Source of the DNA: DASTFY01 sp963813375
GTDB taxonomy: Bacteria > Actinomycetota > Acidimicrobiia > Acidimicrobiales > Ilumatobacteraceae
NCBI GenBank assembly: GCA_963813375.1
Contig: CAWEYT010000020.1
Coordinates: 62,001 to 126,000, forward strand
Direction of reading: 5' to 3'
Length of the DNA: 64,000 bases
Shown here: positions 38,688-46,765 of the stretch, piece after piece
How the letters are laid out: each line of letters opens with the position of its first letter
Numbering within the stretch: the stretch's first letter is position 1
Program-made: the position numbers and the translations under genes
The notes under the pieces: model-generated
Database searches by the model: none
Told to the model about the DNA's origin: nothing
The model's input: the letters and a program-made list of their open reading frames with translations, nothing else

Positions 38688-40195
38688 TCAGCGCATCCAG
38701 CGGACGATGACGCCGGCCTCGCCGGCCATCTGGGGCTCCTCGGGCACCAGCCCGCAGGTGTCCGAGATGAAGATGGCGACGCGCCCGTCGTCACTCAGCG
38801 AGGGACGGGTACTGATGTCGTCGGCGCCCGTGGGGTCATGGGTGCCGGGCAGCGTCGTGGTGGTCGTCGTCGGCGTGGGCTTCGGCTGGCAGGGCCGGGC
38901 CGCCTGCTCGGCCGAGCTCACCGAGAGGAGGAAGATCGTCCCGTTCGTCAGGTCGCGCATGAACGTGTCCCGCGTGCTGTTGCGATCGCCCGGCACCAGA
39001 CGGTTCGAGCTGGACACAAAGCCGACGCGCGTGCAGTTGCCGTTGACGACGATCCGGTTGCTGGCCCCGGTGACGTGGTTGCCGTTGCTGTCGAGGCTCA
39101 TCATCCTCGTCGAGCCGCTGGCGATGTCGAAGAGGAACACGTCGTCCGTCGCGTCGGGGTCCCCGGGGACGATGCCGGCGTCCTTCGACTGGTAGGTCGC
39201 GCACGCCCCACTGCCGCTGATGTCGGGCCGCGACGCGAGCGCCGGGGTGCCGTTGGGCCGGCGGCTGACCAGCGTGGTGGTGTTGGCCTGCAGGTTGCGG
39301 ACGTAGATGCGCTGTCCTTGGGACATTGACGTCGCCGTGGCGTTCCCGGCAAAGGACGCGAACACCATCATCGAGCCGTTGGTGCTGAGCTGGCAGCGAT
39401 AGCTCCCAGAGTCGAGGGCCTGGCCGGCGTTCCCGACGCTGGTCAGGCGGACGTTGCGCAAGTTGGCCCTGGAGGTGACGAAGCAGTCCTCCTGCCCGTT
39501 CCCGTCCCCTGGGACCAGATTGGTGGCGTCCGAGCTGTAGGCGATGGTGGAGCCGTCCTCGCTGATGTCCGGGCGGCTGCTCCAGCCACCCACGCCGGCA
39601 GCACCGGTCGTGCTGATGCTGGCGATCGAGGTGACCCCGGTGTTCATGTCCTTGAGGAAGATGTCCTGCTGCCGGCCGTTGCCGTCGGTCACGAGGTTGG
39701 TGCCCTGGGAGGTGAACACGACATAGCGGCCGTCGGCGCTGACGTCGGGGAACGACGACTCGCCGTTGGCGTAGCAGCCGTTGGCGGAGCCCTGCTCACC
39801 AGCTCCGTGGCCCCGGTGGCGAGGTTCGTCCGGTAGATCTGCGTCTCGGGCCCGGGCGGCTTGGGGCAGCCGGCCGGCGGCTTCGTGGCGGCGGTCAGCA
39901 CGAGGTTCTCGCTGCCGTGGTGGTACACGGCCCACAGCCCGTTGGCGGAGATCTGCGCGCGCGACGCCGAGCCGTCGTAGGTCTGGCCCGGCGGCGGCTT
40001 TCCGGCCAGGAAGGTCGTGCCGTCCGGGGTGCCAGCGATGGGCGGCCCCCCACCCGGCATTGTTCCCGGGGTCGTCGGTGGGGTCGGCGGTGTCGCGATG
40101 GTCGGCGGCCCGCCACCACCGGGGGGTACGCAGCCGGCGGCGAGCGCCACGGCCAGTCCCGTCAGAACCGCCCAGGCTCTCCGGTTCCCGCGCAT
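38688..40195 (-). CDS. PD40/TolB-like beta-propeller lipoprotein, one frame change
   Basis: About 502 residues. Signal WAVLTGLAVALAAGC (lipobox AAGC), then a Gly/Pro/Thr-rich linker, then TolB-like blades repeating the pattern S-x-D/N-G-x-x-V/I-x-F/Y: ISANGLWAVYHH, VSADGRYVVFTS, ISEDGSTIAYSS, LSTNGSMMVFAS, SDDGRVAIFIS, with D-x-D-x-N-x-x-D loops (VTDGNGRQQDIFLKD). The frame changes at about 39791 where a G run seems one base short (-1). Probably a secreted or outer-face propeller; ligand unknown. ATG start 40195 was chosen for the signal peptide. Confidence 0.78.
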
Positions 40196-40492
40196 CGGTG
40201 TCGTCTCCCCACCTCCTGCCGAATGGCTCGCTCGGTGGGGCCTCCTCGCCGCCACCGTAGGCCTGGTCCACCCGGCGGGACCATGTACGGCGGCTGGGCG
40301 GACGTGCATGGCGCAGGACCATCCGTGCGTCTGGCCCAGGCGGCCACGCGCTCTCCGCCCAGGTCACGGGCCATGGCCAGGGCCGAAGTTCACCACCCTG
40401 TCACCGAAACACCAGGTCCTCGTCCTGGTCGCGACGGCCACGCGGCGGGGTGAGCCGAACACGGCGGGTGCCCGCTGTCGTCGCTCAGCGAC
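40196..40492. other. Intergenic region, no gene seen
   Basis: About 300 bp between the 5' end of the PD40 lipoprotein gene and the 3' end of the PhzF gene, both on the minus strand. No credible coding sequence or RNA. It should contain the promoter of the lipoprotein gene, but I see no strong -35/-10 pair. Confidence 0.4.
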
Positions 40493-41326
40493 TCAGAGGT
40501 CGACCTCGCCGCTGACGCAGGTGATGGTGCCGCCGCCGACCCAGATGACGCCGTGGCCGTCCTGCGTGACGACGACGCGGCCGGCGCGGCCGAGCGCCGT
40601 CCCCTGGCTGGCGACGTACGGGGCCGTGACCCGGCCCGTGCGCAGCAACCACTCGGCCAGTGAGGCGTTGAGGCTGCCCGTCACGGGATCCTCGGTCGTG
40701 GCACCGTCCTTGGGGAAGAAGGCGCGCACCTCGATGGCGTGAGGCGAGCCGTCCGGGTACAGCCCGACGACGCCGACGTCATGATCGACCGGACCCGGCC
40801 GCACCGCGAGCACGGCCTCTGCGCTGGCCAGCAGCACCGCCACCCAGCCGGGCCCGTTGTCCACCCACTGGGCATCGACGATGTCGCTGCGGTTGATGCC
40901 GAGGAGTTCGGCCAGATGCCCTTGCAGGTCCTCGTCCACGGGCCCCGAGCGGACGAGGGGTGGCGCGGCGAAGAAGCCGTACCCGTCGTCGAGGACTCGG
41001 ATCGGGATCAGCCCCGCTGCGCACTCCTGCACGGCCTGCTCAGCGTCGAGCGGCGTCCCGCCCGCCTCCCGCCAGGCGTGCCAGGTGCCGAGCGTCGGGT
41101 GGCCGGCGAACGGCAACTCCAGGACGGGCGTGAAGATGCGGACCCGGTAGTCGGCCTCCGGCACGGTCGGCGGGAGGACGAACGTGGTCTCGGACAGGTT
41201 CGTCCAACGGGCGAACCGCTGCATCTCCTCCGTGGAGAGGCCCTCTCCATCGAGCACCACCGCTACCGGATTGCCCTGGTAGGGCACGGCGGTGAAGACG
41301 TCGACCTGGCGGAACGGGCGGAGCAT
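40493..41326 (-). CDS. PhzF-family isomerase/epimerase-like protein
   Basis: 277 residues, intact. PhzF-family markers: RQVDVFTAVPYQGNPVAVVLDG at the N-terminus (GNP motif), NLSETTFVLPP with the conserved Glu, RIFTPVLELPFAGHPTLGTWHAW, and in the second half EDPVTGSLNASLAEWLL. The fold is the diaminopimelate-epimerase type; apart from PhzF in phenazine synthesis most members have no known substrate. There is no phenazine operon here. ATG start 41326 gives MLRPFRQVD; divergent from the HD-domain gene. Confidence 0.9.
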   Translation of the reverse strand: MLRPFRQVDVFTAVPYQGNPVAVVLDGEGLSTEEMQRFARWTNLSETTFVLPPTVPEADYRVRIFTPVLELPFAGHPTLGTWHAWREAGGTPLDAEQAVQECAAGLIPIRVLDDGYGFFAAPPLVRSGPVDEDLQGHLAELLGINRSDIVDAQWVDNGPGWVAVLLASAEAVLAVRPGPVDHDVGVVGLYPDGSPHAIEVRAFFPKDGATTEDPVTGSLNASLAEWLLRTGRVTAPYVASQGTALGRAGRVVVTQDGHGVIWVGGGTITCVSGEVDL

Positions 41327-41366
41327 CCGGCGAGTGTGCCACCGCGACCGCCGTAGGGTCGCGGGA

Positions 41367-41945
41367 ATGACGATCGACACGGTGCAGTTCACGTCGATGG
41401 AGCAGGGGACGCAGGAGGAGTACGAGCTCCTCCACCGGCTCGAGGCCGAGTACATCGCCCGGTTGCCCGACCGCCTCCTCGCCGGGCTGCGCCGGCTCGA
41501 CGACGGGCTTTCCGGTTATCAGGTGACCCGCCTCGAGCACTCGCTGCAAACCGCCACTCGCGCTCAGGCCGACGGGGCCGATGTCGAGATGGTGGTGGCG
41601 GCGCTGCTCCACGACATCGGCGACGACCTGGCGCCCGACAACCACTCTCAGCTGGCGGCGGCCATCATCCGGCCGTATGTGCGGGCCGAGGTGACGTGGA
41701 CGGTGGCCATGCACGGGTTGTTCCAACTCAAGTACTACGGCCACCACATCGGCCTCGACCCCGACGGTCGGGAGCAGTACCGCGACCACCCCTGGTACGC
41801 CACGTGCGACCAGTTCTGCGCGCGGTGGGACCAGGCGTCGTTCGATCCCGACTACCCCACGCTCCCGCTCGAGGCCTTCGAACCGCTCGTGCGAGAGGTC
41901 TTCAGTCGCCCGGCCTTCGACCCCGCCGTCGTGGAGCCCGCCTGA
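41367..41945 (+). CDS. HD-domain protein (COG4341-like, PhnZ/MIOX-type HD fold)
   Basis: 192 residues. An HD domain is clear: RLEHSLQTATRAQADGADVEMVVAALLHDIGDDLAPDNHSQL, where H-x-HD-x provides metal ligands, followed by AMHGLFQLKYYGHH with more His and a FDPDYPTLPLEAFEP tail. This pattern fits the predicted HD phosphohydrolase group whose relatives PhnZ and myo-inositol oxygenase are mixed-valence di-iron oxygenases. ATG 41367 has GTCGCGGG upstream. Whether it is hydrolase or oxygenase cannot be told by eye; it lies about 6 kb from the inositol locus and in another transcription unit. Confidence 0.75.
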   Translation: MTIDTVQFTSMEQGTQEEYELLHRLEAEYIARLPDRLLAGLRRLDDGLSGYQVTRLEHSLQTATRAQADGADVEMVVAALLHDIGDDLAPDNHSQLAAAIIRPYVRAEVTWTVAMHGLFQLKYYGHHIGLDPDGREQYRDHPWYATCDQFCARWDQASFDPDYPTLPLEAFEPLVREVFSRPAFDPAVVEPA

Positions 41946-41978
41946 CCGTTCATCGCTACGGCCGACTCGAGGCACAGG

Positions 41979-44585
41979 TCATTCCGCACGAAGATCCGCC
42001 GCGGGTCGGCTGCGGGACGCGCGGCGGGCGGGGAGCTGTGCGGCGACGAGGGCGAGCAGGAGCGCGACCACGATGACCACAGCGACGGTCGTCCATGCGC
42101 TGCTCGGGTCGGGCACGACGCCGAGTTGTCGTGCGAAGGCCTGCCACGACAGCCGTCCGGCGATCACCCCGAGTGGCACGCCGATCGCCAATGCAGCGAT
42201 CGTCGTCGCCAGCGACTGGGCCCGCACCGACCAACAGACTTGCCCCGGTCGGAAACCGAGCGCGCGGGCCACCGCGAGGTCACGGCGGCGCGCCCGCACC
42301 GACGCCCATGACATGACCCCGAGTCCGAGCGCACCGACCACGGCGAGCGAAGCGCCCACGACGACTGGCACCGAGCGTGCCGCCGCCGCCTCGATGATCT
42401 CAGGGGGGCGAACGGCGCGCTGGTAGACGATTGGTGGGGCGCCGAGGAGATCGGGCACCCCGAGGTGTTCCTCGATGCGGACGATGGCCGCGGGGTCTGC
42501 GTCGTCGACGAGGTCGACGCCGACGAACGTCGCCAGACTCGTGGCCGCACCTTCGAAGGGCGCAACCGCGTCGATCATCGCTTGGGGAACGAGCATCCCC
42601 TCGCCTCCGCCGACGGTGCCGGCGAACATCGGGCCGATGGTGGGGAACACGACGATCCCTGTCACGGTGGCGTCAAAGGGTTCGGATGGCCCGGCGATGC
42701 TCACCGTGTCGCCGACGTCGATTCCGCGTTCACGCGCCGTGGCCGGGCCGAGGGCTACCTCGTCGGAGCGGCGCGGCAGCCCGCCGGCCAGCAACGGGAA
42801 GTCGACTTCGGGCGTCTCCCGTTCGATCCCGGTCATCGACATCATCGGGTCTCCGTTGACCGAGATCTCGTTGAGGAACCCGAACGCGGTCCACGTGTCG
42901 ACCGCCGGGTCGTCGTCGAGGGCGGCCCGGGCGCCGGCCAGGTCGAGATCCCCGTACCCGCCGCCGGTCATCGCGGCGAGGTCCCACGACCAGCCGTACG
43001 AACGCGGCGTGTCGACCAGTGAGGTCAGGCTGGCGCCGAACACGAGCGCGGCGACGAGGGCCGCGCCGACGACCGCGCTGGCGGCGATCGCGGGCAGCGA
43101 GCTGCGCTGCCCGTACGCGGCGCGCAGGCCGTCGGCGAGTGGCGGTGAGCCGATGGTCGTCCAGAGCCTCCCCCGCCCGGTCGCGCGGCGCTGGACGGAT
43201 GCCTCATCGACTGCCGCGCGGGACGCACGAGCCACCAGTGAAACTGTGATGGCGGCCGCGCCCACGAGGATGCCGCCGGTCGCCAGCACTCCGGTGCCGC
43301 TGATCCCGGGCGAGCGCGAGGGTTCCAGTACTCGCACGACACCGATGGGCCTCGTGCCGATGAGGTACGACGCGATGACGGCGCCCAAGACACCGAGGCC
43401 GATGGCCGCCAGCGGAGGGACGGCGACGACCGCGGTCCGCTCCCAACGGGTCATCCCGAGTTGACGCCACTGCCGTTGGGCCACCCTCGTCTGTGCGACC
43501 TCGCGGGCGACAGCGAACCCGGCCAGCGCCAGCGTCACCGTGGCGGCGGCGGCGGCGAGGACTCCGAGCGCCGTGACCGTGGGCCGGATGGCGCGCTCGA
43601 CCCGCCGCCGCTCCGGCTCGGTTTCGGTCGCGATCAGGAAGTACTGCGGTGACTCCGATCCTTCTCCCGAGGTGTCACGGATCGTCGCCAGCTTCTCGTT
43701 CAGCGGACGTACCTGCCGCACGAACTCCTCGAGCGCCGGCTTCACCCCTGCCGGTCCGTCGGCGAACGACAACGAGTAGTACCGGTACGACGTCGCACAG
43801 CCGGGCGGCTGGTTGAGCGCCACGTTCTCGGCGAGGGACAGTGACGGGTCCGGTGCCGGCGGCAGGCAGTCATAGCGGCGTGCGATGTCGGGCGACACAA
43901 TGGCCCGGTGGCGCGGGTACAGCTCGTTGGGTAGCACCTCATCGGGCCTCGTGATCAACCCGACCAGCTCGACATGCTCGACGCCGATCGGTGGGATCAC
44001 CTCGTCACCGAATTCGTCCGCCGCCTCCGGAGGCAACCCCTCGGCGAAACCGAGACGCCAGAACGCCAGCGGGACGATGTCGCCGATCTCCCAACGCTCG
44101 GCCTCGGCGGCGGTCGCACTCAAGGCCAACTCGGAGGGGCCGGTCGGCAGCCTCCCGGCCTGGACGACCGGGCGGTCCATGTCGGTGTAGCGGCCGTCGT
44201 GCGATCCGAACACACCGGACACCGATCCCGACTCGACACCGCCCTGGTCGACCAACCGGCGCTGGCGTGGCGCCCCCTCGTCGTTGGTGACCATGAACAA
44301 GGACTCCGTCGTGACCTCCGTGACCCCTGGCAGCGAGCGGATCACGGCGTCGACCTCCGTCGAGCTCACCGACGGGTTGACGACGACGTCGCCAACGTTG
44401 GCCCGATCCAGGTACCGGCCGAACGCTGCGGACGTGCGCTGCGCGGTTCCCAGCGCCAGGATCGTGCCTGTCGTCCCCGCCAGAACGATCAACAACAACG
44501 GCAGCGCAGCGAGGCGGCGTCGGCGCAGCCAGCGCGCGGTCAGCCAGGCCGTACCACCACGTCCCAGCCCGCCGGCACCACCCAT
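41979..44585 (-). CDS. FtsX-like ABC transporter permease (two FtsX domains)
   Basis: 868 residues with about ten membrane segments in two FtsX-type blocks. An N-terminal segment (LAALPLLLIVLAGTTGTILALG) is followed by a large extracellular domain (to about residue 320), then VTALGVLAAAAATVTLALAGFAV, a group of helices, another extracellular domain, and a C-terminal set (VVVGASLAVVGALGLGVMSW, TTVAVVIVVALLLALVAA). LAVARALGFRPGQVCW is the typical FtsX coupling sequence. No ATPase gene is adjacent, so its partner must be encoded elsewhere. This 2.6-kb gene is free of frameshifts. Confidence 0.88.
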   Translation of the reverse strand: MGGAGGLGRGGTAWLTARWLRRRRLAALPLLLIVLAGTTGTILALGTAQRTSAAFGRYLDRANVGDVVVNPSVSSTEVDAVIRSLPGVTEVTTESLFMVTNDEGAPRQRRLVDQGGVESGSVSGVFGSHDGRYTDMDRPVVQAGRLPTGPSELALSATAAEAERWEIGDIVPLAFWRLGFAEGLPPEAADEFGDEVIPPIGVEHVELVGLITRPDEVLPNELYPRHRAIVSPDIARRYDCLPPAPDPSLSLAENVALNQPPGCATSYRYYSLSFADGPAGVKPALEEFVRQVRPLNEKLATIRDTSGEGSESPQYFLIATETEPERRRVERAIRPTVTALGVLAAAAATVTLALAGFAVAREVAQTRVAQRQWRQLGMTRWERTAVVAVPPLAAIGLGVLGAVIASYLIGTRPIGVVRVLEPSRSPGISGTGVLATGGILVGAAAITVSLVARASRAAVDEASVQRRATGRGRLWTTIGSPPLADGLRAAYGQRSSLPAIAASAVVGAALVAALVFGASLTSLVDTPRSYGWSWDLAAMTGGGYGDLDLAGARAALDDDPAVDTWTAFGFLNEISVNGDPMMSMTGIERETPEVDFPLLAGGLPRRSDEVALGPATARERGIDVGDTVSIAGPSEPFDATVTGIVVFPTIGPMFAGTVGGGEGMLVPQAMIDAVAPFEGAATSLATFVGVDLVDDADPAAIVRIEEHLGVPDLLGAPPIVYQRAVRPPEIIEAAAARSVPVVVGASLAVVGALGLGVMSWASVRARRRDLAVARALGFRPGQVCWSVRAQSLATTIAALAIGVPLGVIAGRLSWQAFARQLGVVPDPSSAWTTVAVVIVVALLLALVAAQLPARRASRSRPAADLRAE

Positions 44586-44711
44586 GCTTCGACGGTAGAC
44601 GGCGGCACCCGAGAGGGGAACGGTACTGACCCCACTCGACGGGGTGTGTCAGCACCCATACCAGGACTCGGTCGATCGCCGACCCATTGCACGGGTTTGC
44701 TGCGAGTTCTC

Positions 44712-45312
44712 TCAACGTCTGAGTACGAGGTGGGTGACCTCGGGCGTCCACCGCACCGAGGTGAGATGACCATCCGGCCGGGCCGGTACCGTCGAACAGC
44801 CGCACGTAGCCGACGTCGAGCACCACAGGGACGACGTGCAGACGGAGCTCGTCGATCACACCGGCGGACAGGTACTGGTTGATCGTCGTCACCCCGCCGG
44901 CGATGGCGACGTCGCTGTCTCCCGCCGCCTGGCGGGCGAGCTTCAGCGCCTCCTCCGGCCCACCGGTGACGAAGTGGAACGTGGTGCCGCCAGCCATCTC
45001 GACCGGCTCGCGCTCGACGTGGGTGAGCACGTACACGGGGGCGTGGTACGGCGGTTCGGGCCCCCACCAACCCACCCAGTCGAGGTCCCACGAGCCGCGC
45101 CCGGGACCAAACATGTTGCGGCCCATGATGAACGCTCCCGCCGCGGTGATCGCCGCGAGCTCGGCGCGGTGCTCGTCTGAGTGGTCGAACATCCATGCGT
45201 GCAGGGACTCCCCGCCCTCAACCCCGTCACCGAATGGCTGGTCGAGCGACTGGTTGGGCCCGGCGGAGTACCCGTCGAGCGAGATCCCGAGGTCACAAGT
45301 GACGATGCCCAT
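44712..45312 (-). CDS. Dihydrofolate reductase-family (RibD C-terminal) protein, one frameshift
   Basis: About 199 residues. MGIVTCDLGISLDGYSAGPNQ start, GAFIMGRNMFGPG, YVLTHVERE, GGVTTINQYLSAGVIDELRLHVVPVVLD and RLFDGTG are standard for these actinobacterial DHFR/RibD-like reductases. The usual ending is recovered by removing one base near 44772, giving HLTSVRWTPEVTHLVLRR and a stop at 44712. NADPH-dependent reductase with unknown substrate. Start ATG 45312. Confidence 0.82.
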
Positions 45313-45400
45313 ACCGGTACGACGCCGTCGGGGGGCGCAAGTCATCGCCTGGCCGGCGCCGAACCGGTCCAGGGCCGGCGCACGCGCTAGACCACCACTC

Positions 45401-46300
45401 GTGCTCGAGCAGGCGGTGGAGGTGTGGTCCGGCGACGTTTGCCTGGCGGGAACTCTCGCTCAGCCTGAGGGTCCGGGCCCGCACTCTGCGGCCCTGCTCC
45501 TGAACGGGAGCGGCCCGCTCGATCGTGACTCGAACATGCCCGGTCAGCGGCTCGACATCGCCAACGCGCTCGCCGCGGGGTTGGCCGCCTGCGGCGTCGC
45601 GTCGCTGCGCTACGACAAGCGGGGCGTGGGCGAGTCCGGAGGTGAGTACCTGACCGCGAGCTTCTCCGACGAGACGGCCGATGCCAGCTGTGCCCTGGAC
45701 GTGCTGCGTTCTCGTCCCGAGACCAATGGCCGTGTCATGGTGATCGGCCACTCCGTGGGCGCCACGGTGGCGATGCGGATGGCGCGCCGAACTGCACCGC
45801 CGGACGCGTACGTGTTCCTCGCCGGCGCGGCCGTCCCGGGTGAGGTGGTCATGGCTTGGCAGACACGGCGCATCGCGGCGACCCTTCCTGTCCCGTGGCG
45901 GTGGTTCCGACGCACCATCGAGCGGCGGCAGGCGGATGACCGCGCCCTACTGCTCGCCTCGACCAGTGCCACCCTGCGGGTCCGCCGCCAGGAACTACCG
46001 GCACAGTGGTTCCGCGAGTACATGACGTACGACCCCACTGACGACCTCTCCGCCATCGCCGGCCCGGTCCTCGCGATCACCGGTCTGGCCGACCTCCAAG
46101 TGGATTCGGCCGACGTGGCGGCGATCGGGCGGCGCGTGACCGGACCGTTCACGGGCGAGACGCCCGACGATCTCACCCATCTTCTCCGGCTTGACCACCA
46201 CCCGCCCGCGCTGCGCCGGTACGCGGCGCAGCTACAGGGACCCGTCGCCCCGAGCCTTGTCGATCGCGTCGCGTCGTGGACGAGCGCGCAACTGTCGTAA
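45401..46300 (+). CDS. Alpha/beta hydrolase
   Basis: 299 residues. Nucleophile elbow GHSVGATVAM (Ser near residue 117), oxyanion region LLLNGSGPLDRDSN, ASLRYDKRGVGESGG, acid AITGLADLQVD and His in LLRLDHHPPALR. Such serine hydrolases with the NGSGPLDRDSN element occur widely in actinobacteria without defined substrate. GTG 45401 starts the protein just after the DHFR-like gene's divergent 5' end. No signal peptide. Confidence 0.85.
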   Translation: MLEQAVEVWSGDVCLAGTLAQPEGPGPHSAALLLNGSGPLDRDSNMPGQRLDIANALAAGLAACGVASLRYDKRGVGESGGEYLTASFSDETADASCALDVLRSRPETNGRVMVIGHSVGATVAMRMARRTAPPDAYVFLAGAAVPGEVVMAWQTRRIAATLPVPWRWFRRTIERRQADDRALLLASTSATLRVRRQELPAQWFREYMTYDPTDDLSAIAGPVLAITGLADLQVDSADVAAIGRRVTGPFTGETPDDLTHLLRLDHHPPALRRYAAQLQGPVAPSLVDRVASWTSAQLS

Positions 46301-46367
46301 CAGCACTCGCCGACTCGACCCGCGGCGACAACTGGCTTGGCTCGGCGACGCCGCCCGGTTGGCCGCG

Positions 46368-46727
46368 TCAGTCCGTGGTCGACTCGTCCGGTTCGGCCAG
46401 GAGGCCGGCGCTGGCGGCCAGCGCGCTGGCCAGCACCGCGGCGCGCTCGACGACCGTGGCCACGTAGTGGGCCGCGGGCAGGCGGTTGCCGGGGAGCGGC
46501 GGGTCGCCCAGTGACCGCACGAGCGCGGTCGGGTCGTCCACCGGGGTGATGGGCTCGGCGTCGGGCAGCGGCAAGCCGGTCCGCCACAGGTCCTCCGGCC
46601 GAAGCTGGCGCGGCTGAGCGGCGCGACCGTTGCGACCGGACGATCGGCGGCTCCGTCCCGTCCGGGATCCGCCACCCGCCCGTGCGCCGCCGGCCGACTG
46701 CCCGTTGCCCGAGCCGTTGTCGCTCAC
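46368..46727 (-). CDS. Small basic hypothetical protein downstream of SNF2 helicase
   Basis: 119 residues. The first 40 are Gly/Ser/Arg-rich and disordered (GGARAGGGSRTGRSRRSSGRN region), followed by an acidic/Pro part (PLPDAEPITPVDDPTALVRSL) and a helical C-terminus (AAHYVATVVERAAVLASALAASAGLLA). GTG start 46727 lies 24 nt after the helicase stop, preceded by GGGAGATGAC within a 14-nt tandem repeat. The basic N-terminus might bind nucleic acid and the pairing suggests a helicase partner; both are inference. No known family. Confidence 0.65.
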   Translation of the reverse strand: MSDNGSGNGQSAGGARAGGGSRTGRSRRSSGRNGRAAQPRQLRPEDLWRTGLPLPDAEPITPVDDPTALVRSLGDPPLPGNRLPAAHYVATVVERAAVLASALAASAGLLAEPDESTTD

Positions 46728-46765
46728 GTCATCTCCCTCATGTCATCTCCCTCATGTCATCTCCT
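46724..46765 (-). repeat. Three 14-nt tandem repeats at helicase/small-protein junction
   Basis: On the plus strand TCATGTCATCTCCC is repeated three times in a row (46724-46737 with one change, 46738-46751, 46752-46765 with last-base change). On the minus strand each copy carries GGGAGATGACATGA, i.e. a ribosome-binding-like sequence plus ATG and TGA; the helicase stop and the next gene's start both lie in it. Confidence 0.85.

Noticed and set aside
40493..41326. Phenazine biosynthesis
   Set aside because: Only a PhzF-family protein is present; no phzA-E or G neighbours, and the family is broad.
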